DNA of 7,724 nt from CAZGQY01 sp964528035 (GTDB lineage: Bacteria > Pseudomonadota > Gammaproteobacteria > Methylococcales > UBA1147), in assembly GCA_964528035.1 (NCBI GenBank), contig CAZGQY010000190.1:1-7724 (forward strand), read 5' to 3'. This document shows positions 1 to 4,925 of this stretch, one piece after another. A model generated the notes under the pieces. That model had not been told where the DNA came from. It searched no databases and was given only the letters and a program-made list of their open reading frames with translations. Position 1 is the stretch's first letter, and each line of letters starts with the position of its first letter. Both the position numbers and the translations under genes were made by a program.

Positions 1-24
1 ACTTAATATATTACTTTAAATAAT

Positions 25-76
25 CGTCAATACAAGTGTGACGGAGTACTAGTACTCCATCATTGTTGTATTGACG
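25..76. repeat. 52-bp near-perfect palindrome
   Basis: The arms are CGTCAATACAA (25-35) and TTGTATTGACG (66-76), which are perfect complements. The centre is the 16-bp perfect palindrome GGAGTACTAGTACTCC (43-58). By my count 22 of 26 positions pair, with the mismatches in 36-42 against 59-65. There is no T-run after it, so it is not an ordinary terminator. Its right half is the left end of the element at 48-214, and its left half resembles the right end of that element. Two element ends fused head to head would explain it. Confidence 0.8.
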
Positions 77-214
77 GGTATATCAGCCGATAAGCAGCCA
101 TCTGCGTTGTTGCACTCGCTTGACACGTGCGACTAGTCCTGCGCTCGTGCGCCTAGCAGCTGACCACTTCTCGACATAACCTACCCCCCTACACAACTGT
201 GATGGAGTACTAGT
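48..214. mobile_element. MITE-like element with 15-bp terminal inverted repeats
   Basis: The ends ACTAGTACTCCATCA (48-62) and TGATGGAGTACTAGT (200-214) are perfect inverted repeats. The similarity continues inward after two mismatches with GTTGT/ACAAC. The 167-bp unit has no open frame of note. Its interior (about 100-180) is more GC-rich than the flanks and contains short hairpin-forming stretches such as GCGC-TCGT-GCGC. Size, terminal repeats and lack of coding sequence fit a miniature element mobilised in trans, or a complex REP-like palindromic unit. No clear target-site duplication can be assigned, because ACTAGT is part of the repeat itself. The family is unknown to me. Confidence 0.6.
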
Positions 215-226
215 TTATACTAAAAA

Positions 227-295
227 CCGTATTTACTATATTTATACGTTTACCCGTATACTGTCAATATATTCGATGTTCCGTATAAAATATAC
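227..295. promoter_or_regulatory. Cluster of GTATA/CGTATA operator-like palindromes
   Basis: Four CGTAT-type half sites lie in about 70 bases before the small gene at 338. TATACG (243-248) and CGTATA (255-260) form an 18-bp dyad with a 6-base spacer. GTATA (283-287) and TATAC (291-295) form a second dyad around AAA. A single CCGTAT lies at 227-232. A TATAAA hexamer (284-289) inside the last dyad could serve as a -10 element, with only a weak TGTCAA-like -35 about 16 bases upstream. Repeated dyads overlapping a promoter are typical of sites for a small dimeric repressor. The regulator is not identified. Confidence 0.45.
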
Positions 296-337
296 TGCCC
301 GACCCTCGGTGTTTAATCACCAGAAAGGGAATACCCA

Positions 338-514
338 ATGAAGCGAAACATCAAGGATCTTGCTATAGCGCTGGTGAACAGACGGGAGGGGGCCACAGAA
401 TTATCAACGCTGATTGACGCGGCAAACGGCGACTCAGTGTTTCTTAGAGCAAAGACTTCCCGTAAAATTGACGAAAAAAACAAATGGCAGGAACTTAACA
501 AATTAAGTCATTGA
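338..514 (+). CDS. Small hypothetical protein, 58 aa
   Basis: The frame starts at ATG 338, preceded by the purine-rich AGAAAGGGA seven bases upstream, a good Shine-Dalgarno sequence, and ends at TGA 512-514. The product begins MKRNIKDLAIALVNRREGA and is small, hydrophilic and strongly charged, with a basic N-terminus and a Lys/Asp/Glu-rich C-terminus. It has no signal peptide or membrane segment. I do not recognise a family. The operator-like cluster just upstream suggests tight control. Its stop lies 3 bases from the CCA end of a tRNA-Phe fragment, the usual place for small accessory genes (regulator, excisionase, toxin or antitoxin) of an integrated element, but nothing in the protein shows which. 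The start is supported by the ribosome binding site; the function is unknown. Confidence 0.6.
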   Translation: MKRNIKDLAIALVNRREGATELSTLIDAANGDSVFLRAKTSRKIDEKNKWQELNKLSH

Positions 515-517
515 AAA

Positions 518-567
518 TGGTGGCCAGGGACAGAATCGAACTGTCGACACGAGGATTTTCAGTCCCA
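518..567 (-). other. 3' fragment of tRNA-Phe(GAA), probable att site
   Basis: Read on the minus strand, the segment contains a partly paired anticodon stem (TGGGA/TCCTC), the loop CTGAAAA with anticodon GAA, a 5-base variable loop, a perfect T-stem (GACAG/CTGTC) with loop TTCGATT, the acceptor 3' strand CCTGGCC, the discriminator A and an encoded CCA. The matching acceptor 5' strand (GGCCAGG) and a D-arm are absent from the adjoining sequence, so it cannot give a functional tRNA. Such fragments arise when an island or phage integrates into a tRNA 3' end. The fragment is bracketed by a 9-bp inverted repeat, TTGAAAATG (511-519) and CATTTTCAA (580-588). Confidence 0.75.
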
Positions 568-588
568 TCTATTCCTCTACATTTTCAA

Positions 589-1260
589 TTTGTTACGATC
601 TGTTTTTTTCGGAGACATGTGACTATGTAGTACCATTTATCAATATCTTAGAGCGTTATTTTCGGAGGAAATTACCGGTAAATATTAAACGTGCATCCCA
701 CAAAAAATCACACCGAGCACTTTATCCCAGCCGCGCCTGGTTCGTAGCCAGAAGCTCTTAATATTTTATTGTTGTTTTTCTAAAACTTAGCCTTACACAA
801 TAAAATCAATGCCGCACACGTGCATAATATTTTTCAATAACTTACAAAATGGCGTGTCACCAATTTGTCACAGTGCTTTTCTGTGTCGGCTATAGTGTAA
901 CCTGGTTTTGATTTGCTGGACGGTTGATTTGGGGTGACGCTACGCTATAATTCTGACAGGTTAGTATGTGCCAAGCGCAGACAGTACAAGATCCGTCTCG
1001 TTGCTGATAATTTTGAGACAGCCTTTTGATGTTTTAAAAGCATGATTTATCAAAAAATTACCAAAGTAGGTTTTTCCTGTCAAAAGGGTTCCCTTTAGGT
1101 ACCTTCGTTGAAATTGAACCAAGGCGCGTGTTGTTGCCGATACATTGCCACCTTTTATTTAGCAATAGGTCAATACAAGATCTATTCGATGGTGTGCAAT
1201 CTATTAGCGCGTGAATAGGAGTTGGATAGGTAAAAACTTTCCTCATCAGGCGATTTCCTA
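589..1260. other. Gene-poor intergenic stretch
   Basis: I see no convincing gene in about 670 bases. Small structures are visible: a direct repeat TGTCAC at 855-860 and 866-871, and an inverted repeat TAACCTG (898-904) / CAGGTTA (957-963). GAGACAGCC at 1015-1023 (GGCTGTCTC on the minus strand) resembles a transposon end but has no partner that I can find. A minus-strand frame of 72 codons (1058-1276) overlaps the end of the preceding gene. It has no Shine-Dalgarno sequence or recognisable similarity and is not called as a gene. No strong terminator for the minus-strand gene train is evident; an AAAGGG-AA-CCCTTT hairpin near 1083-1096 is the only candidate and is weak. Confidence 0.5.
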
Positions 1261-1695
1261 TTATAGGTTTATACATGCTAGGATGTAGTAGTTATAACCG
1301 CAATTATCTCCTGAGTGTGTATTAAATTTTAAAACTGACTGTCTTCTCCCTCTACACACTCTATCGAAATGTCCCTGTAAATTTCCACCGTACCTAGGGC
1401 ATGTCACATGTTCCCACCCTGGTGCTCTTGATGCCTTTTTTCCTTGTACCACTTTATGAAATTCAGCACTTGCAGAATTTATACGATTTTCTAGTGTTTT
1501 TTTCTCATTTTGAAGGCTAGTTATTATTTGCTTTTGTTTTTGTTTATTCTTTTCCAGCGTTGCATTCTGAGCCTTTAATTTACTTGCTATCTCCATCGCT
1601 TCCTGTGCAGCCTCTCCAATATTTTTTGCATGGCTAGTTGATATATTGGCGACTAAAATAAAACTACATAATAATATTGCTTGATAGATTTTCAT
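1261..1695 (-). CDS. Exported coiled-coil protein with four cysteines, 144 aa
   Basis: The ATG at 1695 follows GGAG by six bases, and this ribosome binding site lies just upstream of the gene and next to the stop of the preceding one (15-base gap), so the two genes are co-transcribed. The product has a signal peptide (residues 1-23, basic start, hydrophobic core, likely cleavage after S-H-A), then a Lys/Gln/Glu-rich helix of about 55 residues (28-82) likely to form a coiled coil. A compact C-terminal part (about 90-144) carries cysteines at 99, 114, 132 and 141 and many aromatic and Gly residues (GDNCGYNYY). Four cysteines in an exported domain suggest two disulfide bonds. No family recognised. 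Periplasmic or secreted location is inferred from the signal peptide. It is the last gene of the minus-strand train. Confidence 0.75.
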   Translation of the reverse strand: MKIYQAILLCSFILVANISTSHAKNIGEAAQEAMEIASKLKAQNATLEKNKQKQKQIITSLQNEKKTLENRINSASAEFHKVVQGKKASRAPGWEHVTCPRYGGNLQGHFDRVCRGRRQSVLKFNTHSGDNCGYNYYILACINL

Positions 1696-1710
1696 TAAAT
1701 GCTCCTGATT

Positions 1711-2454
1711 TCACATATCATATTTTAACCCGAAAAGATATTTCGGATGATGCGCTTTCATATAGAATTTGACATATTCTGTTCTCAACCTATCCGCAGA
1801 TGATGGGGCTAAGCATGAAGCTCGGGAAGCTAAGTCGGCAATATATTCGTATGTAGTAAGAAAACTATTAAGCGGAGTTTCTTTCTTTGCGTTTTTTAGT
1901 CTCCCTAGCATAAAAGCTTTAACTTCATCATACGTTTCATTAAAAGGTTCTTTTATTTCAAACTCTTTCTGATATTTTTTGCAGTTAACCCAACATGATT
2001 CTGTCTTTTCAGTAGGGTATAGAATTGGGGCATCAATTTTTATTCTATGTGTACCAATAACATCACCAAAACCTCCTAAGGCACTTTTTACATCAAGGAT
2101 TGTTATTCTTTTTCCTACGCATTCAACCTCTTGGATTTTTTGACTAAGGTGTCGCATAAACTTTTCTTCAAGTTTATTAACCTCAGATACTGTTTTATTG
2201 ACAATAGAATCAATGTCTTTTACTGTTTCATTTTTAAGAGCATGAATATCACTAATAGCACCATCTAGAATTTTATCTAGTTGATTTAACCGTGCTGTAA
2301 TATCTTCATTTGTTTGTTTCTCTAGTGAAAAAAGCACATCTTTAGCATCGTCAACAGCGGCTTTTAAAACACCCGCTCCTATCAATATTGCATTCGCACT
2401 AATTGGCTGTGAGAAAAAGAAAAAAATTAAAAATACTGTAGATATTAGTTTCAT
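1711..2454 (-). CDS. Exported coiled-coil protein with four cysteines, 247 aa
   Basis: The product has a clear signal peptide (residues 1-22, core LISTVFLIFFFF, cleavage near ISA-NA). A long predicted helix follows (about 30-110) with a heptad-like spacing of Leu/Ile/Val and many charged residues, probably a coiled coil. The C-terminal half carries cysteines at 112, 154, 158 (C-W-V-N-C) and 214, consistent with disulfides outside the cytoplasm. No family recognised. The layout (signal peptide, coiled coil, four-cysteine C-terminal part) repeats that of the smaller gene directly downstream, which suggests two partners or diverged relatives, although their cysteine spacing differs. The ATG at 2454 has no strong Shine-Dalgarno sequence. 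Upstream lies an IS256-type remnant that separates it from the lipoprotein genes, so it may use its own promoter (2484-2512). Confidence 0.78.
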   Translation of the reverse strand: MKLISTVFLIFFFFSQPISANAILIGAGVLKAAVDDAKDVLFSLEKQTNEDITARLNQLDKILDGAISDIHALKNETVKDIDSIVNKTVSEVNKLEEKFMRHLSQKIQEVECVGKRITILDVKSALGGFGDVIGTHRIKIDAPILYPTEKTESCWVNCKKYQKEFEIKEPFNETYDEVKAFMLGRLKNAKKETPLNSFLTTYEYIADLASRASCLAPSSADRLRTEYVKFYMKAHHPKYLFGLKYDM

Positions 2455-2483
2455 ATAAAATATACTTTTTAGTTTCCATAAGT

Positions 2484-2512
2484 ACTTTATGGCTTCACCA
2501 TAGAATGGTCAA
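2484..2512 (-). promoter_or_regulatory. Possible promoter for the 247-aa gene
   Basis: On the minus strand, TTGACC (2507-2512) and TAAAGT (2484-2489) are separated by 17 bases. The -35 is five of six and the -10 four of six against the sigma-70 consensus. The -35 lies immediately outside the presumed end of the IS256 remnant (about 2514). It could drive the two exported-protein genes if the remnant interrupts transcription from upstream. Confidence 0.4.
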
Positions 2513-2513
2513 T

Positions 2514-2935
2514 GAGTGAATATCAAATATTGTGTTTAGATACAAGAATCAAGCGGAGGGTCATTCGATGTTACTTCATCACAGTCTTTAAGTTGAATGC
2601 CTTTGATGACCTCACCCATGTAATCAAAGCCTCTTATCTCCTCCATTTTTTTTCAGAACATTGCCCCAGGTTAAGCATCATGTGCAGCATGGCATCGCGT
2701 GACAGGCATCCCTTTTCTTAATTTAGTACAGCCGTAGGTGCCAAAAGTAGATCCTATTTGGGTTACTGGTTCGAATACTCTGCCAGTGTGGGGCAAGATA
2801 GACATGGAAAGACAGTAATTCTTCTCGATATTTTCGCAAACAAATCATTATGTTTTAGATATTTAACTTCATATATCTGAATAAACAAATCAAAGGCTTC
2901 ATCCGTATGCGCCTTTGTCTCTGCCTACCAAATAA
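2514..2935 (-). pseudogene. IS256-family transposase, degenerate C-terminal remnant
   Basis: Pieces in different minus-strand frames match, in order, the C-terminal third of IS256-family (Transposase_mut) transposases as I remember them: AETKAHTDEAFDLFI, YREELLSF, HWQSIRTSNP, GSTFGT, DAMLHMMLNLGQCSEKKWR and RGFDYMGEVIKGIQLKD. In intact members these correspond to AET..A..AFDLFI, REELL.FYDFPAEHW, IRT.NPIESTF and the final K-W-R-.-L-R-G motif. At least two frameshifts separate the pieces: one between SNP and GSTF, and one at the KWRR/RGF junction. The frame closes at 2536-2538. A sequence like an IS256 terminal repeat (GAGTGAATATCAAATATTGTG) begins at about 2514. The catalytic N-terminal two thirds are missing, so the element is dead. 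It lies between the cysteine-rich frame and the 247-aa gene. Confidence 0.85.
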
Positions 2936-2981
2936 AGTGATTAACTAAATATTTCCGAATCTACGGAACTGTTAAAGTCAC

Positions 2982-4181
2982 CTAATCAACCAATATCGCT
3001 ACATAATCTTTGTCAACTTTAATTTTGACTTTGTGCGCAATCTCACCCTGTATGAATTCGAGAGGATCGATAGCATGAAAAAATTCTATTTCTTTTTGTT
3101 CAACCTTAATTTCTCCATTTATCTCATCAGGTATGACATTAGGAAGCACAATATCTACAACTCGAATCAATCCAGCAAGTGGAAGACAGTGGATAGTAAA
3201 TACCTGGCTATTCAATATCAAAGATTTCGGTGATGGATGCGTACTCCCAGAAATTGAGATTGGTGCAACTTTAACCACAATAGCTGATCCGGAGTTAAAC
3301 TCTTCGATTGAATAGCTAACAGCAATTTCTAGATTCTGTTTCGGTATATTAGCAGATGCGCTGAATTTATCCCTCCAAGATGCTTGGCATGCCATGTGGC
3401 CGACAATATCTAAAGGTGTGAAATGTATTTCAGTATCAAATCTTGCTGTTGCTTCCAACTCCACTGTACTTAGTATCGTTTCCCCTGAAAAATGGAAATT
3501 TTTTAGTGCTATAGCCGCTTCAGCGGTTACATTTACGTTACCCTTCACGTTAGCAAAATTGCCCGTTCTGTTTATACGCTTAACGATTTCTTTTTCTGCC
3601 TCACATGTTAATTTTTGTTGAGACTTAATACGTCCACAATCAATTTTCCAAGCAGATTTGTTAGTTTCACATCCCAATTTATTCTGACTTTTTATTCGTT
3701 CACAGTCCAGCTTAGCTGCAGATTTCTCCAATTCGCATCTTGCCTTGTCAGGTGCTTGATACCATTTGTAACCGCCGCAATCCTTTGTTGCGGTACAATC
3801 TCTTCTGGAAGTGCAATCTATATGATCAGCACTACAATTACGGGTCGCTGTACAATCTATTGCATCTTCACTGGGGAGTCCTATTTTTTCGGAAAATGGG
3901 TAACCACCAATGGGTTTATAACTACTAATCATCATGATATTTGATGTATTAATGGCGTGGTTCAATTTGCCAAATATATATTTACTCGATAATACAACTC
4001 CGCCAGATTCTGTAGGTTTAACCTCTCCAACTGTTTCCGCGTAGTTTAAGTAAAGCTTCTGATAGGTTTCAAAATCCGATGCTTCAGGTTCCGACTGGAT
4101 AATTCCGTAGCCATTCTCCCCATCCAAATCCAATAGGATATCGATTCTACCCTCATCTACTAAAAATGCTGCGCCTTCCAT
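2982..4181 (-). CDS. Cysteine-rich repeat protein, probable frameshifted C-terminal part of the lipoprotein, 399 aa
   Basis: The open frame reads from ATG 4181 to TAG 2982-2984 and overlaps the end of the lipoprotein gene by 22 bases in the -1 frame. The ATG has no Shine-Dalgarno sequence and the product has no signal peptide, yet it holds 12 cysteines, more expected of an exported protein. Residues 1-100 look like a beta-rich continuation. Residues 110-135 carry cysteines at 110, 116, 123, 129 and 135. Residues 149-203 form five 11-residue units each starting with Cys. Residues 205-399 look like a second beta-rich domain (alternating hydrophobic pattern, HFTPLDIVGHMAC at 253-265), resembling lipid-binding TULIP-like or DUF4403/DUF1439-type proteins only in general character. 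One extra T in the T5 run near 4162-4166 would fuse it to the lipoprotein into a product of about 629 residues. I therefore regard it as the second half of one gene, split by mutation, sequencing error or recoding. Confidence 0.7.
   Translation of the reverse strand: MEGAAFLVDEGRIDILLDLDGENGYGIIQSEPEASDFETYQKLYLNYAETVGEVKPTESGGVVLSSKYIFGKLNHAINTSNIMMISSYKPIGGYPFSEKIGLPSEDAIDCTATRNCSADHIDCTSRRDCTATKDCGGYKWYQAPDKARCELEKSAAKLDCERIKSQNKLGCETNKSAWKIDCGRIKSQQKLTCEAEKEIVKRINRTGNFANVKGNVNVTAEAAIALKNFHFSGETILSTVELEATARFDTEIHFTPLDIVGHMACQASWRDKFSASANIPKQNLEIAVSYSIEEFNSGSAIVVKVAPISISGSTHPSPKSLILNSQVFTIHCLPLAGLIRVVDIVLPNVIPDEINGEIKVEQKEIEFFHAIDPLEFIQGEIAHKVKIKVDKDYVAILVD
3573..3737 (-). repeat. Five 11-residue Cys-led coding repeats
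   Basis: Within the 399-residue frame, cysteines at 149, 160, 171, 182 and 193 are spaced exactly 11 residues apart, so the DNA has a 33-base period. Units read CELEKSAAKLD, CERIKSQNKLG, CETNKSAWKID, CGRIKSQQKLT and CEAEKEIVKRI. Units 1 and 3 share KSA.K(L/I)D and units 2 and 4 share RIKSQ.KL, so the underlying period is 22 residues. The 11-residue spacing fits a hendecad coiled coil with one face lined by cysteine. The DNA copies have diverged, so the repeat is old. Confidence 0.85.
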
Positions 4182-4870
4182 GAAGCATTAACATTTACAG
4201 GCTGTCCTGATAATCGTACCGCCATTTCGTCAGCAATTATTATTTTTTCGGGTACAAAATTCTTTGTTAAAATTATAGGAAACCGCACCGCATCAATTTT
4301 TCCTTCTAATACTCCACTGATGTTATCTTTGTAATCTCCCAGTAACGAAGCAAGTTTGTTAACGACTGGTTCAAGATCATATTTTCCGTCAACAGTTGCA
4401 TTATCTATGTGGAAGTCACGTAAATATGGTCTAAAGGTGACTACTCCCTCTTTTCTCTGCCCGCGTTCCTCAATCACTATTCCTATTCCAAAATCGCCTT
4501 CAAGATAACCTTCCAAAGTAATTGGCAATCCGGAATTTAGCCGAAAGTTTTTCCTGAAGTCAACGCGTAATGCCGGAATTTGATTTTCAAGAGTCACTCC
4601 TATTTTTTGTATCCCCAAGCTCTCTAGATTTTGTACATTGGATAGTTGCTTATTTATCAGATGTTCACTTATCCATATTCGAGCGTCTATTGAATCAGAT
4701 TCTTTTAATACAGTTGTGTTACTGGCAAGTGATTCAGATCTAATATCATCATAATTTACCGGTGGAAACCTTTCGTTAATCGCATTAGCTAACTCATCTT
4801 GAAAAGAGCAAGCGTTCCCTAAAAGGGCCATAGCGAATAAAATTAGGGATAATCGAACCTTTTTATTCAC
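4160..4870 (-). CDS. Outer-membrane-type lipoprotein, possible lipid-binding (TULIP-like) fold, 236 aa
   Basis: I choose the GTG at 4870, preceded seven bases upstream by GAGGA. A longer frame from 4912 adds 14 residues but would put charged sequence ahead of the signal peptide. The product begins with NKKVRLSLILFAMALLGNAC: a basic n-region, hydrophobic core and a lipobox-like end with Cys 21, although Gly rather than Leu is at -3. Ser after Cys 21 suggests sorting to the outer membrane. Residues 60-220 alternate hydrophobic and polar residues (IQKIGVTLENQIPALRVDF) and end with IRF- or LSG-type strands, as in YceB/DUF1439 and DUF4403 lipid-binding lipoproteins; this resemblance is general and unproven. 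The gene lies 55 bases after the GTPase gene and is probably co-transcribed. It stops at TAG 4160-4162 right after a T5 run, where the next frame continues. Confidence 0.72.
   Translation of the reverse strand: MNKKVRLSLILFAMALLGNACSFQDELANAINERFPPVNYDDIRSESLASNTTVLKESDSIDARIWISEHLINKQLSNVQNLESLGIQKIGVTLENQIPALRVDFRKNFRLNSGLPITLEGYLEGDFGIGIVIEERGQRKEGVVTFRPYLRDFHIDNATVDGKYDLEPVVNKLASLLGDYKDNISGVLEGKIDAVRFPIILTKNFVPEKIIIADEMAVRLSGQPVNVNASWKAQHF
4162..4166 (-). other. T5 run at a probable frameshift between lipoprotein and Cys-rich frame
   Basis: On the minus strand the lipoprotein reads CAT TTT TAG and stops. With one more T it would read CAT TTT TTA GTA and run on through the 399-residue frame as H-F-L-V-D-E. 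The same product arises if the ribosome slips back one base on TTT before the TAG. A polymerase or sequencing slip in the homopolymer is the simplest explanation. Confidence 0.55.
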
Positions 4871-4925
4871 TATTAATTCCTCAAAATAAATTTGAAACGT
4901 TAAACCAGACAAGATCTAATCTTAT

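Noticed and set aside
898..963. Inverted repeat TAACCTG/CAGGTTA considered as an integron attC site
   Set aside because: The consensus core sites (GTTRRRY/RYYYAAC) are not properly present and there is no cassette structure around it.
1015..1023. GAGACAGCC (GGCTGTCTC on the minus strand), like the end of some insertion sequences
   Set aside because: No matching second end and no transposase nearby; too short to support alone.
1058..1276. Minus-strand frame of 72 codons directly after the 144-aa gene
   Set aside because: Its start overlaps the preceding stop, it has no Shine-Dalgarno sequence, and the product resembles nothing I know and has no clear domain. It may be the tail of older debris.
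2512..2721. Plus-strand frame of 69 codons
   Set aside because: It is the antisense shadow of the IS256-type transposase remnant, which explains this sequence better.
2950..2975. TTCCG/CGGAA hairpin after the Cys-rich frame as a terminator
   Set aside because: Five-base stem and no T-run in the direction of transcription; too weak to call.
3394..3944. Plus-strand frames opposite the Cys-rich gene
   Set aside because: They are shadows of the 399-residue frame, whose regular repeat shows which strand is coding.
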